From Cognatazoarcus sp050305135 (GTDB taxonomy: Bacteria > Pseudomonadota > Gammaproteobacteria > Burkholderiales > Rhodocyclaceae): a stretch of 9,425 nt of DNA. A program made the translations under genes and the position numbers. Shown piece after piece: positions 1 through 6,169 of the stretch (its first letter is position 1; the number at the start of each line of letters is the position of its first letter). The notes below the pieces were generated by a model. The model was not told the DNA's origin. It searched no databases and worked only from the letters and a program-made list of their open reading frames with translations. The stretch lies in the NCBI GenBank assembly GCA_050305135.1, contig JBNLET010000245.1, forward strand, positions 1-9,425. The letters are read 5' to 3'.

Positions 1-39
1 GATCCAGCCCGGCGCATCGAAGCCTTGCGCCACCGACCA

Positions 40-76
40 CCCCATCCCCACCCCGACCCTCCCCTTGAAGGGGAGG
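40..76 (+). repeat. REP-like palindromic arm, left, copy 1
   Basis: A CCCCATCCCC-type head leads into a perfect 8-bp stem around one central G. The rest matches the reverse complement of the right arm at 181-218 with a few differences. The same arm recurs at 259-295 and 4585-4620. Repeats of this look are common between genes in GC-rich proteobacteria, where they can form hairpins in DNA or RNA. Confidence 0.8.
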
Positions 77-180
77 AAGAATGCGCCCGCGCAGCATGGG
101 CGTGGGCACATCCGTTCTTTCCCCGTCCCGGGGCGCCCCGACGTAGTTGCCGCCTACACTTCCGGATCCGCCGCTCGCCT

Positions 181-218
181 CCTCCCCCTTCAAGGGGGAG
201 GCTGGGAGGGGGATGGGG
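181..218 (-). repeat. REP-like palindromic arm, right, copy 1
   Basis: This is the inverted partner of the arm at 40-76. It has a 10-bp perfect stem around a central C, followed by the complement of the CCCCATCCCC-type head. The same arm recurs at 400-437 and, with one stem change, at 4667-4704. Confidence 0.8.
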
Positions 219-586
219 TGATCCAGCCCGGCGCATCGAAGCCTTGCGCCACCGACCACCCCATCCCCACCCCGACCCTCCCCTTGAAGGGGAGGGAGAA
301 TGCGCCGGCGCAGCATGGGCGTGGGCGCATCCGTTCTTTCCCCGTCCCGGGGCGCCCCGACTTAGTTGCCGCCTACACTTCCGGATCCGCCGCTCGCCTC
401 CTCCCCCTTCAAGGGGGAGGCTGGGAGGGGGATGGGGTGCAACTGCTTGGAAGCTCGACTAGTTGCGCACCGCCGGAGCAGGCCCTCCCGCCGGAAGTTA
501 CAAGTCGCCACCGGCACGTCCGCGCCATCGTGGCATGATGCCCTCATCGACCCGGCGCAAGCGCCATCTCCAAGCGGGTAGCGGCC

Positions 587-1219
587 ATGACCAAGATCAT
601 CTTCCATACCAACCCGATGTCGCGCGGACAAATCGCCCGCTGGGCGCTGCACGAGGCCGGTGCCGACTACGAGGCCCGCATCGTCGAGTACGGGCCGGAC
701 ATGAAGTCCGCCGCCTACCTGGCGATCAACCCGATGGGCAAGGTGCCGGCGATCGAGCATGACGGCCGGATCGTCACCGAGGCGGCCGCGATCTGCGCCT
801 ACCTGGCGGAGGCCTTTCCTGCCGCCGGCCTCGCGCCGCAAGCCGGCGAGCGCGCCGATTACTTTCGCTGGCTGTTCTTCGCGGCCGGCCCGCTCGAGCA
901 GGCGCTGACGCTGAAGTCCCTCGGCATCGAGCCGACGCCGGAGCAGCAGCGCTCGGTCGGCTGCGGCACGCCGGAGCGGGTCACCGAGGTACTGAGCGCC
1001 AAGCTGGCGCGCGACGCCTACGTCTGCGGCGGGCGCTTCACGATGGCCGACGTCTATGTCGGCAGCCACGTCGGCTGGGGCCTGGCCTTCGGCACGCTGC
1101 CGCGAAGGGACGCGCTGCAGGCCTACGCCGATCGCGTCCAGCAGCGCGAAGCCTACAAGGCGGCGAAGGCAATCGACCAGGCCTTGATCGCGCAGCGCAG
1201 CGCCGGCGCACCGCAATGA
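587..1219 (+). CDS. Glutathione S-transferase family protein
   Basis: This 210-residue cytosolic protein has the usual length and two-domain layout of a GST. The N-terminal thioredoxin-like half (about 1-80) has a Ser-Arg at 12-13, where serine-type GSTs place the thiol-activating residue, and the cis-proline motif KVPAI with Pro54. The glutathione gamma-glutamyl site normally reads Glu-Ser; here it is Glu65-Ala66 (TEAAAICAYL). The helical C-terminal half carries the N-capping box FTMAD (152-155). The substrate cannot be read from the sequence. It lacks the S-x-x-Y/W-R-V-R-I-A-L signature that I associate with zeta-type maleylpyruvate and maleylacetoacetate isomerases, so I do not assign it to the gentisate pathway downstream. 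The ATG at 587 begins the conserved beta strand (TKIIFHTNP), but no strong Shine-Dalgarno precedes it. It stands alone between the repeat block and the hydratase operon, so its role could be detoxification or a specific conjugation. Confidence 0.88.
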   Translation: MTKIIFHTNPMSRGQIARWALHEAGADYEARIVEYGPDMKSAAYLAINPMGKVPAIEHDGRIVTEAAAICAYLAEAFPAAGLAPQAGERADYFRWLFFAAGPLEQALTLKSLGIEPTPEQQRSVGCGTPERVTEVLSAKLARDAYVCGGRFTMADVYVGSHVGWGLAFGTLPRRDALQAYADRVQQREAYKAAKAIDQALIAQRSAGAPQ

Positions 1220-1246
1220 CCGAGTGGGTGCAGCCCGCCGCTCGGT
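1219..1246 (+). terminator. Possible hairpin after the GST gene
   Basis: ACCGAG (1219-1224) pairs with CTCGGT (1241-1246) around a GC-rich loop. The hairpin begins on the last base of the GST stop codon. There is no following T-run, so intrinsic termination is uncertain. Confidence 0.3.
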
Positions 1247-1466
1247 AGCTGCAGGACGCCGATGCTCGAATTCCGGGCCTCGGCAAGCACCCTCCCCGCC
1301 CACCGGCAAGCCACGGCAAAGAATTGGTGGCGCCGTTTCCGGCGAGCATGCCACCGGCCACCGTGACGCTCTCGCCCGGCCGAGCTCGCTCGCCTGCAAG
1401 AGCGCCGCCCGGCTGGCGATACCGGTGCGAGCTACCTAAAACGAACCATGGGCAGGAGGGAGGAAC
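1220..1466 (+). other. Intergenic region upstream of the hydratase operon
   Basis: There is no convincing gene here. Besides the hairpin at its left end, there is a dyad at 1326-1355 (GGTGGC with GCCACC, plus an inner GCCG/CGGC). A weak -24/-12-like match lies at 1414-1429. The right end supplies the ribosome binding site of the next gene. The operon promoter presumably lies here, but I see no clear sigma-70 pair. Confidence 0.5.
1454..1463 (+). promoter_or_regulatory. Strong Shine-Dalgarno for the enoyl-CoA hydratase
   Basis: AGGAGGGAGG lies just before the ATG at 1467 and fixes that start over the out-of-frame ATG at 1448. A matching AGGAGGGAGG precedes the alpha/beta hydrolase at 4872-4881. 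Confidence 0.8.
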
Positions 1467-2249
1467 ATGGCTTACGAAACGATACTGTTCTCCGTCGCCG
1501 GCGGCGTCGCCGAGATCCGCTTCAACCGGCCGCAGCGGCTCAACGCGGTGACCGAGCAGCTGTACGCCGAATTCAACGCCGCGCTGAGCGAAGCGGAGCA
1601 GGACCGCAGCTCGCGCGTCGTGATGATCACCGGCGAAGGGCGGGCGTTCTGCGTCGGCGCCGACTTGAAGGAACACAAGGCCGGGCGTACGCCGTTCGAC
1701 CGGCGCCAGTACCTGCAGGGCGAACAAGTGGTGTGCAGGCGCTTGCTGCAGATGAAGAAGCCCGTCGTGGCGGCGGTCAACGGCTTCGCGCTGGGCGCCG
1801 GTGCCGAGCTGGCGCTGGCCTCGGATTTCCTGCTGATGGCCGACGACGCCCAGATCGGGCTGCCCGAGATCAGCATCGGCAACTTCCTCGGCGGCGGCGT
1901 GACCTGGCTGCTGCCGCGCCTGGTCGGGCTCGCCAAGGCGCGCGAGCTGGTGTTCCTGGGCGAGCGCATCGGCGGCGACGAGGCGGTGCGGATCGGGCTG
2001 GCGAACCGGGTCTTCCCGGCCGCGGGCTTCATCGATGCGGCGCGCGGGTTCGCGCTGCGCATCGCCGGCAAGGCGCCGTTCTCGATGCAGTTGGCCAAGG
2101 AGCAGCTCAACATGTCGGCCGAACGCACGCTCGACGCCTGCCTGACGGCGGAACTGGAAGGCATGATGTTCGTCGGCACCACGCGCGACTGGCAGGAAGG
2201 CGTCGACGCCTTCGCCGAGAAGCGCACGCCGGTCTTCAAGGGGGAGTGA
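1467..2249 (+). CDS. Enoyl-CoA hydratase/isomerase (crotonase family)
   Basis: This 260-residue crotonase-fold protein is of standard length. Such enzymes act on acyl-CoA thioesters in the cytosol, typically adding water across a 2,3-double bond. The first oxyanion-hole segment is GRAFCVGADL (59-67 region) and the second is NGFALGAGAELALASD (about 105-120). Both glutamates used by true hydratases appear to be present: Glu114 in GAGAE and Glu134 in IGLPEISIG. They correspond by alignment from memory to Glu144 and Glu164 of rat mitochondrial hydratase. This argues for hydratase chemistry rather than the hydroxycinnamoyl-CoA hydratase-lyase type, which lacks the first one. The C-terminal AFAEKRTPVFKG tail is also typical. 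The gene ends 1 nt before the acyl-CoA synthetase start, so the two are surely co-transcribed and probably act on the same acyl-CoA. The physiological acyl group is unknown. Confidence 0.93.
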   Translation: MAYETILFSVAGGVAEIRFNRPQRLNAVTEQLYAEFNAALSEAEQDRSSRVVMITGEGRAFCVGADLKEHKAGRTPFDRRQYLQGEQVVCRRLLQMKKPVVAAVNGFALGAGAELALASDFLLMADDAQIGLPEISIGNFLGGGVTWLLPRLVGLAKARELVFLGERIGGDEAVRIGLANRVFPAAGFIDAARGFALRIAGKAPFSMQLAKEQLNMSAERTLDACLTAELEGMMFVGTTRDWQEGVDAFAEKRTPVFKGE

Positions 2250-2250
2250 G

Positions 2251-4440
2251 ATGCCGGCCAAGCTGAACGGATTCGCCGAACCGAGCCCGCTGCACGATTT
2301 CCTTTCGCCCGACTCGATCGCCATCATCGGCGCTTCGGCCGACCCGACCAAGCGCGGCTACAAGGCCATGATCGGCCTGATCGAGGACGGCTACCGGGGC
2401 GGCATCTACCCGATCAACCCGAAGACCGACATGATCCTCGGCATCAGGACGCTGCCGTCGATCGATGCGCTGCCGGACGGCGTCGACCTGGCGCTGATCT
2501 GCACGCCCGGGCCGACCGTGCCGGCGCTGCTGCGCGAGTGCGGCAGGAAGGGCGTCAAGGGCGCCGTGATCCTCGCCAGCGGCTTCCGCGAGACCGGCCG
2601 GCCGGAGGGCATCCAGCTCGAGAAGGAGCTGCTCGAAGCGGCCCGCGAGGGCAAGGTGCGCGTGATCGGCCCGAACACCTCGGGCATGTTCAACCTGCAC
2701 AAGAAGGTGAACCTGCTGGCGCTGGCGAACATCAAGGCCGGCGACATCGGCTTCATCTCGCAGTCCGGCAACATGCTGCTGTCGCTGGTGCTGGAGGCCG
2801 AGCACAACGGCCACGTCGGCTTCTCGACCTACGCCGGGCCGGGCAACCAGACCGACATCGGCTTCAACGACTACCTGCGCTATCTCGGCGAGGACCCCTA
2901 CACCCGCGTCGCCACGCTGTACGTCGAGGGCTTCCGCGACGGCCGCCGCTTCCTCGACATGGCGCGCCAGGTGACCGAGATGAAGCCGGTGGTGGTGTAC
3001 AAGTCGGGCGCCACCGAACAGGGCCGGAAGGCGGCCGCCTCGCACACCGGCGCACTGGCCGGCAGCTACGAGATGACCGTCGACGTGCTGCGCCAGGTGG
3101 GCGTCAACGTGGTGCAGAACTCCGACGAGATCCTGCCCGTGGCCGAGGGCCTAGGGCTGCTGCAGCAGGCGCGCGGCAAGCGCGTGGCGGTGGTCTCGGA
3201 CGGCGGCGGCCAGGCCACGATCGCCTCGGACCGGCTCGCCGAGGCCGGCGTCGAGCTGGCCCGCTTGAGCGACACGACGCGCCAGCGGCTGGCGGCGATC
3301 CTGGTGCCGCAGGCCTCGCTGGCCAACCCGATCGACGTCGCCGGCACCAGCGACAGCGATCCGCTGGTGCTGGCCCAGTGCATGGAGATCGTCGCCGAGG
3401 ACGACGGCGTGGACACGATCTTCCTGGTCGGCATGTTCGGCGGCTACTACCTGCGCTTCGCCGAAGACCTGATCGGCGGCGAGATGCGCGGCGCCGAGTC
3501 GATGATCGAGCTGTGGCGCAAGCACAGGAAGCCGCTGGTGATCTACAGCCTGTACGAGGCCGTCCGCCCGCCGGCGCTGCGGCGCCTGCACGAGGCCGGG
3601 CTGCCGGTCTATGCCTCGCTCGAGAACGCCGTGCGGGTGATCGCGGCGCTCGGCGAGCGCGGCATCTTCCTGGCCGCCAGCGACGAGAAAAGACAAATGC
3701 CGGCGGCGACGCCGCTGCAGCGGATGCAGGCCAATTTCGCGACGGCCCGCGGCGAGGGCCGCGACCTGTTCGAGTACGAGGCCAAGGCGCTGCTGCGCGC
3801 CCATGGAGTCGACATCACCGAGGAACTCGTCATCACCGGCGCCGACGAGCTCGACCGCATCGTGGAACGCTTCGGCGACCAGCCGCTGGTGATGAAGGTG
3901 ATCTCGAAGGACATCCTGCACAAATCCGATGCCGGCGGCGTGCGCCTCAACCTGGTCGGCGAGCAGGCGCTGCGCAAGGCCTTCGACAGGATCATGGTGT
4001 CCTGCCGCGACTACGCGCCGGAGGCCGACATCAAGGGCGTGCTGGTCACGCCGATGGCCAGGCGCGGACTGGAGGTCATCATCGGCGTGATGCGCGATCC
4101 GATCTTCGGTCCGGTGCTGATGTTCGGCCTCGGCGGCGTCTTCGTCGAGATCCTCAAGGACGTGACCTTCCGCGCGATACCGCTGTCGCGCTACGACGCC
4201 CGCTCGATGGTCGAGCAGATCAAGGCCAACAAGGTGCTGAAAGGCGTGCGCGGCGAGGCGGCGGTGGACAAGGAGGCGCTGATCGACCTGTTGCTGAAGA
4301 TCTCCAGCATCGTCGAGGCCTACCCGGAGCTGGCCGAGCTCGACCTCAACCCGGTCATCCTCTACGAGGACGGCTACGCGGTGGTCGACGCCCGCGTGAT
4401 CGTCGACCGGCCCGGCGCAGAGCGCCAGGGGGGCCACTGA
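2251..4440 (+). CDS. ADP-forming acyl-CoA synthetase (acetate--CoA ligase family), fused alpha-beta
   Basis: This 729-residue protein makes an acyl-CoA from a carboxylate, CoA and ATP, giving ADP and phosphate, or runs the reverse to make ATP. The domain order fits the single-chain form. A CoA-binding Rossmann domain spans about 15-115 (IAIIGASADPTKRG). A succinyl-CoA-ligase-like domain spans about 160-300 and carries the phosphohistidine motif SHTGALAGS with His265. A further ligase-like domain spans about 310-470, and an ATP-grasp domain about 490-720. In the ATP-grasp part, LHKSDAGGV (His557) matches the second, swinging-loop histidine of this family, and ELDLNPV (697-701) matches the metal-site end. 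No signal peptide is seen, so it is cytosolic. GGGGGAG before the stop of the hydratase can serve as its ribosome binding site. The family includes acetate, pimeloyl and feruloyl (FerA-type) synthetases. The sequence alone does not tell which acid is used. Confidence 0.93.
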   Translation: MPAKLNGFAEPSPLHDFLSPDSIAIIGASADPTKRGYKAMIGLIEDGYRGGIYPINPKTDMILGIRTLPSIDALPDGVDLALICTPGPTVPALLRECGRKGVKGAVILASGFRETGRPEGIQLEKELLEAAREGKVRVIGPNTSGMFNLHKKVNLLALANIKAGDIGFISQSGNMLLSLVLEAEHNGHVGFSTYAGPGNQTDIGFNDYLRYLGEDPYTRVATLYVEGFRDGRRFLDMARQVTEMKPVVVYKSGATEQGRKAAASHTGALAGSYEMTVDVLRQVGVNVVQNSDEILPVAEGLGLLQQARGKRVAVVSDGGGQATIASDRLAEAGVELARLSDTTRQRLAAILVPQASLANPIDVAGTSDSDPLVLAQCMEIVAEDDGVDTIFLVGMFGGYYLRFAEDLIGGEMRGAESMIELWRKHRKPLVIYSLYEAVRPPALRRLHEAGLPVYASLENAVRVIAALGERGIFLAASDEKRQMPAATPLQRMQANFATARGEGRDLFEYEAKALLRAHGVDITEELVITGADELDRIVERFGDQPLVMKVISKDILHKSDAGGVRLNLVGEQALRKAFDRIMVSCRDYAPEADIKGVLVTPMARRGLEVIIGVMRDPIFGPVLMFGLGGVFVEILKDVTFRAIPLSRYDARSMVEQIKANKVLKGVRGEAAVDKEALIDLLLKISSIVEAYPELAELDLNPVILYEDGYAVVDARVIVDRPGAERQGGH

Positions 4441-4462
4441 AGGACGACGCGCCACGATCCAT

Positions 4463-4481
4463 CGATGCGCGGGCCGCATCG
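4463..4481 (+). terminator. Hairpin downstream of the acyl-CoA synthetase
   Basis: CGATGCG (4463-4469) and CGCATCG (4475-4481) form a perfect 7-bp stem with a 5-nt loop shortly after the stop codon at 4440. The position fits a terminator or mRNA 3' end, but no T-run follows. Confidence 0.4.
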
Positions 4482-4584
4482 CCACGCCGACGCTGGACCG
4501 CGTAGCCGCCCTGCGGGGGTGAAGGGTTTCCGCGCTCACGCGTCGGAAGCGGGCTGAATCGTCTTGGGGGGGCGACGCCGACGA

Positions 4585-4704
4585 CCCCATCCCACCCCGA
4601 CCCTCCCCTTGAAGGGGAGGGAGACGGCCTCGCCCCCCCTGTCACCACTCCTCCGCCTTCACCGCCCCTCCCCCTTCAAGGGTGAGGCCGGGAGGGGGAC
4701 GGGG
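4585..4704. repeat. Dispersed copy of the facing palindrome pair
   Basis: The left arm (4585-4620) repeats the arm at 40-76 almost exactly, including CTCCCCTTGAAGGGGAG. The right arm (4667-4704) repeats the inverted arm, with one change in the stem (GGGTGAGG in place of GGGGGAGG). The spacer between the arms is about 46 bp and unrelated to the 104-bp spacer of the tandem copies at the left end. Only the paired arms are therefore shared, which is how BIME-like elements behave. Confidence 0.88.
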
Positions 4705-4747
4705 TCCGTTCGCGACAAAAGATCGCCCGCCCCGCGCCTGCATGAAC

Positions 4748-4788
4748 GGCGCAGCCAGGCCCCCGGTTTGTCCGGGAGTGGCTGCGCC
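4748..4788. other. Strong long hairpin in the hydrolase upstream region
   Basis: GGCGCAGCCA (4748-4757) and TGGCTGCGCC (4779-4788) pair perfectly over 10 bp. Inside them CCCGG (4762-4766) pairs with CCGGG (4772-4776) around a 5-nt loop. It lies 99 nt before the hydrolase ATG. No T-run follows, so it could be a repeat, an mRNA leader structure or a rho-type stop for read-through from the left. Confidence 0.6.
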
Positions 4789-4871
4789 CGCTGCTGCCAC
4801 GACCGCGAGTCGCATGGGGATGCCGCAGCCGCCGCGGGCGGCTTATGCTCTGGGCCGCAGGGACTGTCGCC

Positions 4872-4881
4872 AGGAGGGAGG
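4872..4881 (+). promoter_or_regulatory. Shine-Dalgarno for the alpha/beta hydrolase
   Basis: AGGAGGGAGG ends 6 nt before the ATG at 4888. It decides that start over longer in-frame extensions into the repeat. Confidence 0.75.
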
Positions 4882-4887
4882 GACAGG

Positions 4888-5667
4888 ATGCTGCGCGTTG
4901 CCGCCGCCTTGCTGATCACCGTTGCGGGAATCGTCTTGTTGCAGGACCGTTGGCTCTACTTCCCGGACAAGGCCGCGCTGGACGAGGTCGTCTCGGCGCG
5001 GCTTCGGCCGTGGCCGTCGCCGCAGGATTTCCGCGGTCTGGTGGCGGAGCCTGACGGCCCGGCGCGCGGGACGGCGATCGTTTTCCACGGCAATGCCGGC
5101 CATGCCGGTCAGCGCGGCTACTACGCGAACGCGCTCAACGGGCTCGGGCTGCGGGTGATCCTGGCCGAGTATCCGGGCTACGGTCCGCGCGACGGCGCAC
5201 TCGGCGAGGACAGCCTGGTCACCGACGCCGAGCGCAGCATCGCCCTCGCCCACGATCTCCATGGCTCGCCGCTGCTGCTGATCGGCGAATCCCTCGGCGC
5301 CGGCGTGGCCGCCGCGGCGGCGGCTGCCCAGATGCGGTCCGTCGCCGGCCTGCTGCTGCTGACGCCGTGGGACCGGCTCGAAAGCGTGGCCCGTTTCCAC
5401 TATCCGCTGCTGCCGGTGCAATGGCTGCTGCGCGACCGCTACGACAGCGTCGCGAACCTCGCGTCCTTCGAGCGCCCGATCCTGGTGGCGGTCGCCGAGC
5501 GGGACCAGATCGTGCCGGCCCGCTTCGGCACGGCGCTCCATCAGGGGCTGCCGGGGCCGAAGCGGCTCGCGGTAATCGGCGGCGCCGACCACAACGACTG
5601 GATCGACCACGTGGACGAGGCCTGGTGGCGGCAAGCGATCGCGTTTCTGCTCGGCGGGGCACGCTGA
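4888..5667 (+). CDS. Membrane-anchored alpha/beta hydrolase (BEM46/ABHD-like)
   Basis: This 259-residue serine hydrolase of unknown substrate looks membrane-tethered. Residues 1-19 are a hydrophobic stretch that fits an N-terminal anchor or uncleaved signal; the segment that follows, RWLYFPD, resembles the start of the BEM46/YfhR-like group. The alpha/beta-hydrolase core follows. The oxyanion motif is FHGNAG (66-71), the nucleophile elbow is GESLG with Ser135, the acid is probably Asp206 in AERDQIVP, and the general base is His235 in GGADHNDW. All expected catalytic parts are present and the length is normal. Likely activities are esterase, lipase or thioesterase-like, probably on the periplasmic face, but I cannot choose among them. 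The cytochrome gene follows 86 nt downstream in the same direction, so co-transcription is possible, though no shared function is evident. Confidence 0.85.
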   Translation: MLRVAAALLITVAGIVLLQDRWLYFPDKAALDEVVSARLRPWPSPQDFRGLVAEPDGPARGTAIVFHGNAGHAGQRGYYANALNGLGLRVILAEYPGYGPRDGALGEDSLVTDAERSIALAHDLHGSPLLLIGESLGAGVAAAAAAAQMRSVAGLLLLTPWDRLESVARFHYPLLPVQWLLRDRYDSVANLASFERPILVAVAERDQIVPARFGTALHQGLPGPKRLAVIGGADHNDWIDHVDEAWWRQAIAFLLGGAR

Positions 5668-5753
5668 CGCCCGGCGCCCCGGGGAATCTCCGCGCCGGAG
5701 AGGCGTCCAAGCGGGACCATGCTGACGAGACAGCGCCCTGCCGAGTACACGAC

Positions 5754-6035
5754 ATGAAAAGACGCCTATTGCTAGCCTTCGCCGCACTGGCGGCGGCAGA
5801 CGCCCACACCGCACTGCCGGGCAACGCCGAGGAAGGCAAACGCCTGCACGATGAGAACTGCACCGGCTGCCACGACGCCGGCGTCTATGCGCCGGAGCGT
5901 CGTCAGGTGCGCACGCTGGATGGCTTGCGCGAGCAGATCGGCGGCTGCAACCACATGGCGGGCGCCCACTTCTCGAGCGAACAGCTGCAGAGCGTGCTGA
6001 AGTACCTCAACGACAGCTTCTACCACCTGAACTAG
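5754..6035 (+). CDS. Small periplasmic monoheme cytochrome c
   Basis: This 93-residue protein has a short basic start and hydrophobic core (1-17), with a likely signal peptidase site near Ala15-Asp16-Ala17. That leaves a mature chain of about 76 residues. The heme c attachment motif CTGCH covers 36-40 and is preceded by GKRLHDEN, typical of class I cytochromes. Met68, in GGCNHMAG, is the likely distal heme ligand. The C-terminal helix SSEQLQSVLKYLND resembles the last helix of cytochrome c domains. The heme is probably attached in the periplasm by the usual maturation system, and the protein would carry electrons between partners that are not visible here. Cys65, three residues before Met68, is an extra cysteine. 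No strong ribosome binding site precedes the ATG, so the start is chosen because it gives the complete signal peptide. Confidence 0.85.
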   Translation: MKRRLLLAFAALAAADAHTALPGNAEEGKRLHDENCTGCHDAGVYAPERRQVRTLDGLREQIGGCNHMAGAHFSSEQLQSVLKYLNDSFYHLN

Positions 6036-6065
6036 GGCATTCGAGCGCCGCTCGGGTCTCCGTAG

Positions 6066-6083
6066 GGCGGGCTTCAGCCCGCC
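6066..6083. repeat. Short GC-rich palindrome between convergent genes
   Basis: GGCGGGCT (6066-6073) and AGCCCGCC (6076-6083) form a perfect stem with a TC loop, preceded by GTA. GTAGGGCGGGCTTCAGCCCGCC-like hairpins are, from general experience, a common dispersed intergenic motif in proteobacteria. It lies 30 nt after the cytochrome stop and may also end that transcript. Confidence 0.6.
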
Positions 6084-6114
6084 TCGGACGATCGATGCGC
6101 GCCACGCCACGCGA

Positions 6115-6138
6115 GCCGTCCCCGCAAACAGGGACGGC
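6115..6138 (-). terminator. Hairpin downstream of the gentisate operon
   Basis: GCCGTCCC (6115-6122) pairs perfectly with GGGACGGC (6131-6138) around an 8-nt loop. On the minus strand it starts 31 nt after the hydroxylase stop. It is suitably placed to end the operon transcript or to act on both converging transcripts, but it lacks a T-run. Confidence 0.45.
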
Positions 6139-6169
6139 GGCGTGAGGCGGGCGGGCCCAGAACCAGCGC

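Larger units (their letters stand above)
1..438. repeat. Tandem duplication of a 219-bp unit with facing GC-rich palindromes
   Basis: Bases 1-219 and 220-438 are nearly identical copies in direct orientation. I count four substitutions (77/296, 88/307, 108/327, 143/362) and no indels. Each unit has a left arm (40-76 and 259-295) with the core CTCCCCTTGAAGGGGAG and a right arm (181-218 and 400-437) with the inverted core CCTCCCCCTTCAAGGGGGAGG. Both cores are perfect stems around one central base. Both arms are flanked outward by a CCCCATCCCC-type tail, so they face each other like a paired REP (BIME-type) element. The arms are separated by about 104 bp that is also duplicated. Reading frames across this block are low-complexity and shift with the repeat, so I consider it non-coding. 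Because the first copy begins at the window edge, the array may extend further left. Confidence 0.93.
4441..4887. other. 447-bp gene-free region with hairpins and a dispersed repeat
   Basis: No reading frame here looks like a protein. It holds a hairpin 22 nt after the synthetase stop (4463-4481), a facing palindrome pair (4585-4704), a strong long hairpin (4748-4788), and the ribosome binding site of the hydrolase. A frame that is open through here into the hydrolase reads through the repeat and gives low-complexity sequence. I therefore start the hydrolase at 4888. Confidence 0.7.

Noticed and set aside
1..438. CRISPR array
   Set aside because: There are only two units of 219 bp with equally conserved middles. 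There are no short repeats with unique spacers and no cas genes.
25..538. Open frames of 145 and 157 residues across the left repeat block
   Set aside because: They repeat themselves with the 219-bp unit, are rich in Pro, Arg and Gly, and have no family resemblance. They are by-products of the palindromic GC-rich repeat.
587..1219. The GST-like gene as the missing maleylpyruvate isomerase
   Set aside because: It lacks the zeta/NagL active-site signature and is separated from the gentisate operon by four genes on the other strand.
362..1399. Long minus-strand frame opposite the GST gene
   Set aside because: It mirrors the GST codon pattern, is rich in Arg, Ala and Gly, and runs into the repeat. 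It is a shadow of the plus-strand gene.
4564..4887. N-terminal extension of the hydrolase frame through the palindrome pair
   Set aside because: The extension translates the repeat and hairpin into low-complexity sequence. A strong ribosome binding site and hydrophobic anchor support the ATG at 4888.
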